64,000 nucleotides of DNA, taken from the NCBI RefSeq assembly GCF_037975245.1, contig NC_092577.1:8841013-8905012 (forward strand), in the 5' to 3' direction. Below, one piece after another: positions 49,904 to 61,312 of the stretch. Position 1 is the first letter of the stretch; each line of letters opens with the position of its first letter. This stretch comes from Apostichopus japonicus. Its lineage: Eukaryota; Echinodermata; Holothuroidea; Aspidochirotida; Stichopodidae. Below the pieces are notes generated by a model that saw nothing but the letters and a program-made list of their open reading frames with translations, did not search any database and was not told where the DNA came from. The position numbers were made by a program, and so were the translations under genes.

Positions 49904-50825
49904 GTAAGAATATCGAATATTTCCTTTTTCAGTTTGTCTCATACTAAGTCATATTCCATAAGTAAACAACAACTGATCTTCGTGAGACATCCTTACATTT
50001 AATCATATAGAACATGAATTTGAAGATCATCGATGGATGGTAGTTGACGAACAAAGCTCGTCAAATCTTCAAGATCAACGTAAATCAAAAATATATATAA
50101 AAATGGAATTTTCTGAGAGTTCGTGTTAATTGCTGATAATTTACTATCAAATTTTCCACCTTACATGTCTATAACCACATGTCCGCCTAGGTCTGTTGAG
50201 TAAATGGAATGTTGTTGTACCACGCATCGCTTGCCTCTTTAATTGCAAACAACTGAAGTTTGCATATTGCTTATAATATTGAGCTCAAAATGACTTCAAA
50301 AGTGAGCTAATAAAAACAATAACAATTTTAATGATCTTATCACGGATCTTAAACTATTCATCCTGAATAACTGTTCATACTTTGGCAATTATTCTTAACA
50401 TTAATTGAGAATAATGGTGTTAAATTTCATAATTATATTTAGAAAGGAACTAGTAGATAAAAGGAGCTAATTTATGCATGAAAACAATAATGTCATGATG
50501 GTGTAGCGATGGCGCGTAATCCGATATAATAGATATAATAGTATGTTCATATTTGAAGCTAATTATGATATCTTAGTTGTCATATTACTGTCATAAAATA
50601 TAGTCAAATTTAATAATCACGGAGTAAATCGGATCTTAAACGCGGTCCAACAACATAAAGTTCAGTAGTGTTTTTGTTATTATTATATGGTACTCTGATT
50701 AAGTCGGTCAAGTTTTATGACTCAAAAATCAGCTCTTTGCTGTGTTGTGTAGAATCTCTTAATATACGTTAAAACTAATGTTTGATTTCTCCTTCTGTCA
50801 CATATTGATACCTTTTATTTGATAG

Positions 50826-50864
50826 GCAGAGACAACAGACATATTACGTAACAACAAATCATAA
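50826..50864 (+). CDS. Candidate terminal coding exon F
   Basis: After the acceptor TTTTATTTGATAG the phase-0 frame reads AETTDILRNNKS and stops (TAA 50862-50864), continuing the acidic tail of exon E. The alternative phase stays open to about 50903. No strong AATAAA close behind was identified; AATAAA occurs near 50988 (CTAAATAAAATC). Confidence 0.4.
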   Translation, partial: AETTDILRNNKS

Positions 50865-51029
50865 CACCCATCAGTCAGAGGGAACACATGGAGCGTATAA
50901 TTAAATCATTCGTATCAACTGAAATCAAAATGTTATCAATAATTCAAATGAATACGATGAATTATACTAAATATTTCATAGCACTAAATAAAATCTCACA
51001 AAGAGATCAGTAACAAAATCCATTCCAGT

Positions 51030-51212
51030 AGCAGGGATCTCTGTCAGGGTCATGTGGCAGGTGATGCCGTGTATTACTTGGAGCAGGGATCTCTGTCAGT
51101 ATGTGTAACAGGTGATGCTTGTTATTGTGTGTAGCAGAGATCTCTGTCAGTATGTGTAGCTGGTGATGCTTGTTATTGTGTGTAGCAGAGATCTCTGTCA
51201 GTATGTATACAC
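51030..51212. repeat. 51-bp minisatellite, locus 1
   Basis: Units start AGCAGGGATCTCTGTCAGT at 51030, 51082, 51133 and 51184 (the last partial), continuing ATGTGTAGCAGGTGATGCTT. The same unit forms a second array at 55745-55948. Confidence 0.92.
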
Positions 51213-53495
51213 AGAAAATCTGCTTACTCGTCTGTTAGTAAGATGTTATACCTTAATGAGTAGGGATGCACCTCAACTCGTAGTGCGACTCTTATTTCAC
51301 AAAATATGCGCATACATGTACTTGCAAATTTTAATCAGGACTGAAAATACTTTGGGCAATGTGTACAGATGCTAGACGCCGAATTCTAAGGTAGTCAACT
51401 CATTGATGTAATTCGTAAACTTACTCATGCATTGAGTTTCGATATTTCCTTAATGCTTACAATAAACGATGTGAACGAAGTTGCTCATCGTGAGTAGATT
51501 AAGAATGTTGTAGTTGGTCGAAATACTAACGTGACACGTACATTTACAGATTGTTTCCAAGTATGAAGAGTGATCAACTAGTGATTCTACAACTCTACAT
51601 AGCGATTAAACTACCCGCCTCGTAATTGTGCGAACTGCCTTCGTAGAAGTACTGCCCATGCCATTCAGTTAGTACTATGTAGTACCAGAGCGACGCAACG
51701 ACCAAGACATGCACGAAAAGACACAACTGCTCCTTCTAATTTATGGACATATTTGTTGATATTTTGGAAAATCAAGGTAAGTTGTCATGTGTTTTGTTTA
51801 GTACTATGATTTTTGTTATTTTTAGGTAGTTAAAATAAATATTTTCTAATTTTGATGCAATTATATCACATTATTCTGAACATCTTACTGATCATTATCG
51901 GGAGAGGTCTCGTGTTAAACTCTGCGGTTAGCCTAACGTATTGAGTCATGGTTCAACTACAACGTTGTTAACCCAACACAAAGCTTTTGCATTGATATGC
52001 CTGATTTTGGAACCAGTCATTTCTTCCAAACAAAGTCAGCTTACAACAAGCTGCCCAATTAGTGTAGCAAAGTTAGTATTATTGCGGAAATACACGGCAA
52101 CAAGCGAATTTCGCCTTTCCAAATAGTCAAAGGTAATGGCGGAAAAATATTACTAACAACATGATCATCACATGACTACTGGCGTACTGTATGCTATGGA
52201 AGCAATCTCCATAGGCCTAAGCAATTTACGTTTAGTTTGACGTTTTCTTTGCACTGCAGCAATGCACTGCATTGAACGTATGTAGGATCCAAGTGCATAT
52301 TATAAGTGATTCTGTAATAAGCCCGCCAGCTTAGGCCTACACGTACTGCCCAAGTTATAAAAGTAGTATGTGAAAGTATTGGACACATTATTATGATGTG
52401 ATTGGTGTGGTAACTACTGTGAATTGAACAATGTAGTCAGCGTTACCAGCGGCATATGCCCAAAAAACGCTAGGTTTGCAAAAGTAAAACCCCAGAAAAC
52501 GCTAGAAATCGATTTTCATGAACATATGTAATGTAACCTATTACCTTCCATCACAAGTTGCACTTATTCATATGATAGACAGTTTTAAGATTATTTTAAC
52601 ACATTTCAAGTCATAATTGCATAATTACAACTAATTCAGACGAAATTTAACTGCAAGAAACGATTATCGTCTCAATCCGCGGTAAGGTGTGTACGTATAG
52701 TGTGTACATAAACTCACACAATAGCCCACAGTTCCGCTCCTCACATTTTCTACATGCACACGTGCTGCACATGTACTGGTAGTGGTACGGAATGGTTTGA
52801 TAACAACTCCCTGGTTTGATACAGTAAACTTTTTATGTGCAGAGGTGTACGGAGTAGTATAATTAGTACAGCACATGTAACAACAGCAAACCACAGGGAA
52901 ATTTGAACAGCTGATATAACCTTTTCAAGCCTGCGCAGTATGTTAATCGTGCAAGCCGACTTATGAAACTAAATCGTTCTAAAATGTTAAGGCGTCTTGT
53001 TCTAAGTTAACTGATATAATCCTCCTCCCGGACTTAATAACCGCTCTTGCGTTCTTTAATGTGAACAAGGCTACTAGGTTAAACTGCACAAAACATTGTA
53101 CAGCATTCTCAAATTACTGCAAGGTACTCAGGATACAGTATTCTTTGAAAATTGTTGGCAAGCTACTTGTTGTGTTAGAAAGATAGCTGTGGGGGAATGA
53201 GACTAATCTGTGGGGGTGCGAGGAAGAGCTAAGCTTAACTATGTTGGGAGAATATGAATCATCTGGATTGATGAGTGTACAGCTTTAACTATAGACTTAC
53301 CCTAGTAAATAAGGTACACATACAGGTCAGTGTTCAAGTGTAATTGAGTACTGTAAGATACATGTACTATGTACAGGCCTGTGTTTCTAGATTATAGTGG
53401 CTGTTTTATATTATTGGCATAGACATGTGGTGCACATTGTGTACTACGCATCAAGGTGCCTAATTTGACAGCCACTTTGAATTTAAAAAACCTGA
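51213..53495. other. Gene-poor stretch with a possible short first exon
   Basis: Mostly unremarkable. At 51743-51776 an ATG starts MDIFVDILENQ and runs into a consensus donor (AAG|GTAAGT), possibly a first coding exon of a plus-strand gene. At 52437 CAGCGTTACCAGCGG with a following AAAACGCTAG repeat resembles a transposon end, but no partner was found. Confidence 0.35.
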
Positions 53496-53916
53496 TTGCC
53501 TTTTCTTGCAAATCCAGACAATCATTTGTGTCCTTATCTTGTCATGATAAATATATTTCACTACAGTTACCAACAAAGAGTCACTGACTTCGAAGACTCC
53601 TTTAGGAGGATTTCTTTGCTAACTAAACCTGGCCTCCTGTTCAACACTAATGAACTGTTTCTGTTAAATTGCACATTATGAAAGCACTTGAATTAGAGTT
53701 TAACTTTCCATGGTAGTGCCTTTGCTTTGTTTAATGCAAATCTTTTGTATGCCTCTCATTTTCAAACAGGTGCTGTACTTCAAGGGCAAGCAAGATTTCT
53801 TCACATTAAAGTTGGTACATTCTTAATTGGCCTCCCTGATTTGATTGAACATTTTAGCTGGAAGAGCTGGTCAATTGTGACAATACTGAAATACTTTCTC
53901 AAGTCTTCAGCTAAGA
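53496..53916 (+). other. Protein-like frames upstream of the zinc-finger remnant
   Basis: Two short frames have balanced composition: one after the acceptor-like TTTCACTACAG (53571) reads QRVTDFEDSFRRISLL then TKPGLLFNTNELFLL and stops at 53681; another after TTTTCAAACAG reads AVLQGQARFLHIKVGTF. They may be upstream exons of the adjacent pseudogene. I do not recognise the family. Confidence 0.3.
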
Positions 53917-54465
53917 ATGGCTTCTTCTTCTTTCAGTCTTACTGATTCAGAAAAAGTGTACACACAGCATTCAGGCATCTTCAGGTGCTGCCATTGTAGA
54001 TATGAGAGCAGAACTCGAATTAACCTTCTTAACCATCTTCAAATAGTCCACTCAGGAGTACAGAACTTCAGAGTTTTCTGTGGAATTAATCATTGTGAAG
54101 CCTCATATAGTATTGTCAATTCTCTAAAAAACATATAAGAAGGAAACATGGCAAGAACTATCTCCACACCTGTGGTTCAGAAAGATTGACAACGTCGGGC
54201 CTCTGTCCTCAGCGCCATTGGATCAGGACCGAATCACCTAAGTGCAAAACACATTCAGATTTAGGCGGAGAACGAAGTTGTGTGTGAAGTAGACTCAATC
54301 ATGGAAGGGTTTGAATGCTTGATTGCCACCTTTTATACATTCAACATCAGCTTCCCAAAGAAACGTAACAAGACTTTATTTTTCCTGGATTTGTAAGTGG
54401 GCTTTAAATCCAAAAAGATCCCAAGATCTGTTGCAACTTTCGTAACAAAATATAAAGACTTTTAA
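53917..54465 (+). pseudogene. Decayed C2H2 zinc-finger gene fragment
   Basis: Starts MASSSFSLTDSEK and contains a C2H2 finger (FRCCHCRYESRTRINLLNHL, then H) and a second (FCGINHCEASYSIVNSL...) cut by a one-base loss near 54132 that creates a stop at 54136; the shifted frame carries on with HIRRKHGKNYLHTCG. Further on MEGFECLIATFYTFNISFPK, then a TAA at 54394-54396, then GFKSKKIPRSVATFVTKYK to the final stop at 54463. The arrangement resembles repeated zinc-finger proteins of fish and invertebrates that carry an ATFYVFNI-type motif; no function is known to me. At least two lesions show it is not intact. Confidence 0.6.
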
Positions 54466-55744
54466 TGTTTACATGATGCAAAGCTTTGCTACCTGAGGAT
54501 TTTTATCTTTTTGTGTCGTTACTTTTACATTTTTGTTGCACATTGTTGCAATATTTCTTGCCTGAATTAGATCACTTATGTACTTGTCGAGAGAAGACAT
54601 TTCTATTTGTTTTGACGTAGAATGGGGACTTTTTCTGAATTTTGGATAATCAGAAGAAATCTTTTTGTGGGATAACAGGATGGAAAGCATGTTCAGAGAT
54701 TCATTGCAAAGGAAGAGGTCGGTATTTGTGTGATTTGTCATGGTGGTTAAATTATACCATCAAAATAAAGCAAGGGCTGGTTTACATAAAAACCAGCATT
54801 AGTGTTTCAGTCTGAGCTTGCCTGATTTGATCTCAAAAGTAAAGATAAGTCAAGGCCAGAATTAATTGATTTTTTTAAGCTTGATTGATTACCAAATGAT
54901 TAGCATAACTGATTCAACAGTTCCAAAATACATATAAGTTTTCTGTTATTGCATTTGTTTAAATCAAAAGCTAACAGTATCACATTGCAGGATGTGCATA
55001 CTTAAAGAAATCTGTGTTTTGTTCATGGTTGTTTATTTATCTGTGTTAGTCATATATCTGTGTTTCTTGTATTTCACCTAATTCAGTTTATAGGGTTTGT
55101 CCTTGCAAATGTGTCGGTGAGGTCTCATTGAGTTTAAGTGCATAAAGTTGCTGTTTTAAGTAAAAGTTGCCAAAAAACTTTAGAGACCTATTGCAATATT
55201 TATAAGAACCTAAGAAAATGGATTTTGTCAGCTGACTTTACCACAGTAGCAGTTGTGTTTCTTTCGAAGTTAATCGTAATTTCTCATGCATTTTGCTGCT
55301 TGATTATTGTCAGAGGTTTAGTATGTCATGGGGAAGTACAGCATCAGTTTATTATCACATGTATCTTAAGAACTTCATTATCAAAAACATGGTATTTGTG
55401 TTTTGAGATGTTGGAATATTAAAGTGTTCTTTACAAATTCAATAAAAAGAGAAATAAACTCTAAATTTCTGTTTGTTATCATCGCTCATCTGTGTATATC
55501 TACTAACAACCATATCAGTACTATAAATATGAATTAGTACGTTTACATGCCTGACCATGTAATGTTACTACTTTGGTTAGTGAAATCAGGGACAACACTG
55601 AAAGCTGTACTTTCACTATCTGCCTAGTAATTGTAAACATTTAAACTAGTAAATCAACTCCTCCGAATCAGTATCTTTACTCAATACCGGCAAGTATAAA
55701 TACTACCACGGATAGTAAAATCAGGGATCTAAGTTTACTCGCAT
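54466..55744. other. Non-coding stretch with polyadenylation signals
   Basis: No gene recognised. Two AATAAA hexamers at 55441-55446 and 55453-55458 after a U-rich region could end a plus-strand transcript, perhaps that of the zinc-finger remnant. Confidence 0.35.
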
Positions 55745-55948
55745 TTGTGAGTATTTGTGTTTTCTGTGTAGAAGGTGGTGCCTTTTTAAATGTGTAGCAA
55801 GGATCTCTGTCAGTATGTGTAGCAGGTGGTGCCTGTTATTATGTGTAGCATGGATCTCTGTTAATTTGTGTAGCAAGTGATGACTGTTATTATGTGAAGC
55901 AGGGGTCTCCGTTAGTTTGTGTAGCAGGTGATATTTGTTGTTTTGTTT
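55745..55948. repeat. 51-bp minisatellite, locus 2
   Basis: Units at 55796, 55847 and 55898 (plus a degenerate one before) share AGCA.GGATCTCTGT and GTGTAGCAGGTGATG with locus 1 at 51030-51212. On the minus strand they keep a 17-codon repeat open (HHLLHKLTEI), an artefact of 51 = 3 x 17. Confidence 0.9.
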
Positions 55949-56092
55949 CATCCCTTCATTAACTACAACAATTTGTCCAGGTTACAACACTTTTAAACAG
56001 TAATAATTTGTTTCTTTCCAGGTTACATTTTTGAAGTTGCTGTATCTCCTTGAAGAACAGCAGACTGTCTAACATGTACTCTTCCACAGAGA

Positions 56093-56170
56093 GAGGGAGA
56101 CAGAGAGGTGGAGAGAGAGAGAGTTGGACAGAGAAAGGTGATAATAGGGGGTGGGGTGGAGAGAGAGCAG
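56093..56170. repeat. GA-rich low-complexity tract
   Basis: AGAGAGAGGGAGACAGAG-type purine-rich sequence on the plus strand with a GGGGGTGGGGTGG core. Confidence 0.85.
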
Positions 56171-56308
56171 ATAGACTGACATTCGTCTCAATAATATCTC
56201 TGTAGATGCCATAGTAGACTGTTTTATTTAATTAACCGATTAATAGTCATAATTCAAATTGGCCAGTCGACCTCCTCAAAGAACATACACATTATGAGGT
56301 TCACAGCA

Positions 56309-56530
56309 CTAAATAATATAAATCCGACGTCTGCCATCTTCAATCAGCTGGTTTGCAGAACCAGCGCACCATATGGTTAAGTTGTCGATCCAACACATAT
56401 GTGGACGGCCTGGATTGCATTTGCAGCCGTAAGGTAAATCATACAGTACTGCAGAAGTTAGACCTTCACATCGCACTGCGTGTCCGCACCACTTAGCTTT
56501 ACGTTGAAGAACATTCCAGAAGAGAACTAC
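56309..56530 (-). mobile_element. 3' end of a non-LTR retrotransposon ORF (fragment)
   Basis: A frame of about 70 codons contains AKWCGHAVRCEGL, GRPHMCWIDN and an NQLIEDGRRR end. The pattern KxxWxGHxxR...GRPxxxWxDN...W...LxxDRxxW is the conserved C-terminal tail of many LINE reverse transcriptases (for example RTE- and CR1/jockey-like). Only the tail is present, so this is a 5'-truncated copy. Confidence 0.6.
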
Positions 56531-57171
56531 CAACGTCCCGCAATGTTTGTGTTCAACTCATCATTTATCATTGGTTAACCGTGTTTTCCTTTCTGATTAT
56601 TAATCATATTTTACAAGAAGATATTAATTATCAACGATGCTAGTCTTTTAGTTTCAAATAACATTAACATAAATCTTGAGAGGACATTGCCTTCCATTTC
56701 TGCTGAACTCATTATTTTTTTGTAGACAGTTGATGTAAAGAACGCATTAACTGCTACTTCTTCATATAGCAATTGTTCAATCACGTGACATATGGAACGG
56801 GTTTACTGCTGTTACATAGACATAGCAAATGTGTAATCATGTTCTTTATCATATATATTAAATGCCATTGCGTAATATTAAAGTGCATGTAGGTTATGAT
56901 CAAGTTATGAATTTGCAATTATCAACTAAAGCTTAATAATATATCGAATGTGTAATTCGTTGTTACATTACACGGATCAACTACTGATATCTAATATAGT
57001 GAATGTATAATTCCTTGTTACTTTAAGCGGATTAACTAGTGATTATTAAAGTAGTGAATGTGTAAATTTACTCGCATCCTGCACTAAACGGACTATCAGA
57101 TGTCACATTGTAATGTAATTTACGATATTTTGCTGCATTTTCTCAGAATATACTACGCAGTAAGAGTTCAA
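56531..57171. other. Non-coding stretch, nothing recognised
   Basis: AT-rich with loosely repeated phrases such as AGTGAATGT(A)TAATTC (56945-57065), possibly a degraded tandem repeat. Confidence 0.45.
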
Positions 57172-57705
57172 CTGATGTTACGTAATGGTAATTCCATATG
57201 ATGTTACGTAATGGTAATACCATACAGATGTTACGTAATGGTAATTCCATACTGATGTTACATAATGGTAATTCCATACTGATATTACGTAATGGTAATA
57301 CCATACAGATGTTACGTAATGGTAATTCCATACTGATGTTACGTAATGGTAGTACCATACTGATGTTACGTAATGGTAATACCATACAGATGTTACATAA
57401 TGGTAATTCCATACTGATATTACGTAATGGTAATACCATACAGATGTTACGTAATGGTAATTCCATACTGATGTTACATAATGGTAATACCATACTGATG
57501 TTACGTAATGGTACAACCATACTGATGTAATTTAATTGTAATACAATACTGATGTTACGTTATGGTAATACCATACTGATGTTACGTAATGGCAATACCA
57601 TACTGATGTTACGTAATGGTAATACCATACCGATGTTACTTAATGGTAATGCCATACTGACACTTAATGGTAATGTCATACTGATGTCACGTAGGGGTAG
57701 CACCA
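57172..57705. repeat. 27-bp minisatellite, about 19 units
   Basis: Unit TGATGTTACGTAATGG + TAATACCATAC. Each unit carries two palindromes, TTACGTAA and ATGGTA.TACCAT. A five-unit, 135-bp order recurs (GATATTACG variant at 57281 and 57416). The last units (from about 57530) are more diverged. The long frames on both strands reflect the 9-codon period. Confidence 0.93.
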
Positions 57706-58107
57706 AATAGTTCTGAAATCAGATGCATTAAGTGTTATTCTTGTCTTAGTTCTCTAATATTTCTGTTTTTACAATGAATGTATAGCCAATCACTAAACCA
57801 CTCTTTACGCTACCACATGATAATAGAAATGCCAAGTTGACCCAAGTTTCTGGACATTACAAGTTGACCCGAAGTACACAAATTTTTGGTCAAATCAAAT
57901 AAACATTACATTTTTTTATTTTTTTTTTTATTTTGTATTAGTATCATTTATTATTCATTCTTATATCTTTACTTATTCAAAATATATTACCAGTTCATAT
58001 TTTGCTTTTTTCAGTTTTGTGTTACACTATCTTGAAATTCTTGACTTTCCTTCTATGTCGTTCATTTCTGATTTTATGTGAATAAAATTGTGGGAGGAAC
58101 CGGAAAA
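57706..58107. other. Non-coding stretch, nothing recognised
   Basis: AT-rich with a T-rich run at 57910-57935. It may be part of the LTR-like unit that follows. Confidence 0.4.
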
Positions 58108-58411
58108 TATATAAAAGCAGATAACATTTAGAACGGTAGGCATAAGTACAGACCATTTCCTTCAACATTTGGAAGCAGAAAAAAAATACCAAGAAACAAA
58201 ACAGAGAAACTATTAGACACCGGCGGAGACCTTGATTTGGGACCTGGGATCACAATCCCACGAGAATCTATCTACATTAGAGACCACCCGGTGACTGTGC
58301 TGTACCCTGCAGACGGGGTTAGCTCGCAAGCACTCTGTCCAGTGGATCCCTAATCTATATAGAAGGCCCCTTACCTCTCATCAGAGCCAAGGCTTCCTCT
58401 CAGCTAATAAA
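58108..58411 (+). promoter_or_regulatory. LTR-like promoter and polyA pair (possible solo LTR)
   Basis: A strong TATA box TATATAAAAG at 58108-58117 is followed after about 290 bp of locally GC-richer sequence by AATAAAG at 58406-58412. This TATA-to-polyA spacing is what the promoter and R region of an LTR look like. No internal element, TG...CA ends or target duplication could be fixed, so a solo LTR is only a suggestion; a cellular promoter is the alternative. Confidence 0.35.
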
Positions 58412-61147
58412 GTCATTCTTGCCAAGGGGAAGTCTTTCATTTGAATATCCCAATTGATTGGTCCCACCTAATTATCTTAAAGTTAGGAAACCCATTTGTC
58501 ATATTTTTATCTAAGTTGTCTTACTGGAGAAATAAAATCAAGAACGATTTGGTGTATATCGAGCTTCAAGACATTTCCAGTTAAGACCACGTCATTTACG
58601 TAGGCTTTTTTTTTTCTTAATTAGCTTAAATAATCCTGTATCAGTTTGTTGTTACAAGTAATGACAGTTTACGCATCATTTACATTCACTTATATATATA
58701 CCAGTTTTATTTTTTATTTGTTTTTGTTCGGGTGGGGTGCTTTTTGCTTGTTTTTGCTTTTGCCTTTTGCCTTTGTTCAATGTTCATTCTATAATCTATG
58801 GAATTTAAAGCCAACTGTAAACATAATCTTTGGTATGGTTAACGATGACATGTATATTACGTAATATGATCATTACATAAAATTAATATGTTGTGCTTAG
58901 TCAGTGAATTTAAAGATAATGATTGGCTTTCTTTTGTACTCTCCTTTATCTTATCACTACGCAAGCTAGACATTTATATTCATGTATACTTTAGTTATGT
59001 ATCTTCCATTAAGTTCCATTACAGCCGATTAAAGACAATCCAGTGACGAGTCTGTTATGTCATTCACTAATAATTCGAACAAGATAATAAAAATCTGAAC
59101 ATTTTGAGTAGTGAAGCTTGAAATCAATGATCCTATTTCTATATATGGTAGGTCTTGTAGTTTACTCATGGCTGAGACCAATAGTAGTTCACAACAATTC
59201 ACCCTAAACCTTGGATCATAGGTTTTATAATTGCAAATTAGTTCAGAATATTTTACGCATTGTAAGAATTTCATGAAAATATCGTTGTTTTGTTGTTACA
59301 ATGTCTTTGCAGTTTCTTATGTTTGGCTTTAATTGCCCAAGCTTTAAGAATCTTGCAAGCAAACAAACAGGTCCATTCATGTTATCCCCTCCCTCATTGT
59401 GCACATACTATTGTAACCATTAATGGGGAAATCTTCCACTAGCAAATTGCTAAGAAAGGCAAATTAAAAATTAACTCTTAATTTAAATGTTTCTGTAATT
59501 TGAGATCTTTCTATTGTTCTTTCTTCATTCCCTTTTGGTTCTTTTGTCTTTTCGTTTTTTTTTGTGCTTTCTTTTACCGTTTTTACCATCCATGTGATTA
59601 AACACAGGTAATGAGAGATATGTGTGTATAATGAACATAGGTAATGTGAACTCATATAGTTGGTTAGCCATACAGTTCGTATTCGATGAGCTATTTCACG
59701 TGATTAACTTAAAAAAGTCAATATTTGCTAATCGTTCCGTCATCCTACTAGAGAGTATTAACACAGACTTTACACTATGTTTTGTTGTTTTCGTTTCAAA
59801 ACACCTTACATTGTACCTGTCCTACATTACAACATGTCCTCGTTTTGTCAAAAAAAAACAAAACAAACATATTAATTGTGTTGCAGTCTGGTATCCATTT
59901 TGTAACTTAATTGTACCAAATTCATATGTAACTTGTGACTACAAAAAACATCAGAAATAAGTTTGATTTGACAATTTTTACTCTAATTTTTTATTGTAGG
60001 AATTATATGGTGGTTTGAAAGGCCAAGATGTAGACCCTAATGTGTCAGTACAGCACGGCATCAGAATAAATATTGTATATTGTTTTCGAGTTTCAGACTT
60101 TCAGGTAGTTTTAGAGTTGTTGCTTTGCAATAAACTTGACAACACATCAAACATATGACTTAGTCGAGTTGATAAGTCACGATAACCTGTAAAATCTTGG
60201 ATAAAGAAATGTCAAAACTACGTTAATTTAGACTTACACTCACGTGACACCTCGATAATAAATATCAAATTGTTAGAATGTCGTGTATACTTAAGCAGTA
60301 AGTCTATAACTTATTTGTTCCTTCAGAACCGCCGTGAAATCGCAATATCGACTAAAATAAAAAATATAAAAAATAAATCAAAGATTCTGTGATCCGTTTC
60401 CTTTCTTCGTCTCCTTACTGTTTTCTACTGCAGTGTTAGTGTTAGCACATGTAATAAATTGAAGATGTTATCTTCATATTTGTAATGGCTACCATTTTTT
60501 CCCCAAGCTTGCAGTTATCCTTGAAAGTTATGTTAAGTCTATAAGTCTATACACAACTGTCAACGTAATTTTCGCCAAGTGTCTTCAATCTGGTTACGTG
60601 GAGCAGGCTCCTGCGATTATTTCCTAAGTTTTATTCTCGGTATATGTTTCATGAAAGTATAGGTCCTTGATTTGAGGATACATAACATTTGTATTGTGTG
60701 GCCCTATATACATACTTTCATGAGCACTTTGGACTGTTTCCATGTTAATGCAGCACACATGAATATTTGATGTAACAATTGAGATGGTTGTGGTCATCTT
60801 CAACGTCATATTCCGTCAAACTGTAACCAGATGACTTTGTGTATTTGTTATCTTGATTTGGAGGTTAATTACGACCAGTACGAAAGGACAATATGTTACA
60901 GTTTCGACATTTCAATGTACAATCAACCTAGCCTATTTTGTAAACATAGCCCGGTAAAATTGTTTCGAATAGCATCCTTTCAAGAAATTGACCGCGTTTG
61001 ATCAAAGACTGCTCCCCTCCTGCATTCAAATGACCTATGGTGGGGATTTTGTTTGTAAAACCTGGTATTATACAACAGACCAACTGGTTTATCAGTTGAT
61101 GTCGTTTCGCCAAACCATTTCACAGAAGAATCGTAAGTTTTTATTGG
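58412..61147. other. Mostly non-coding stretch with one possible terminal exon
   Basis: At 60001 an acceptor (CTAATTTTTTATTGTAG) is followed by a frame ELYGGLKGQDVDPNVSVQHG that stays open to about 60160, with a CAATAAAC at 60128-60135. It could be a last exon, but nothing joins it. Other frames are unremarkable. Confidence 0.3.

Positions 61148-61312
<165 letters not shown>

Noticed and set aside
52437-52515. CAGCGTTACCAGCGG as a transposon terminus
   Set aside because: No inverted partner or target duplication found in the window.
55721-55951. HHLLHKLTEI repeat frame on the minus strand
   Set aside because: By-product of the 51-bp minisatellite period.
57143-57530. Frames of 110-125 codons on both strands with nine-residue repeats
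   Set aside because: By-product of a 27-bp tandem repeat; open on both strands.
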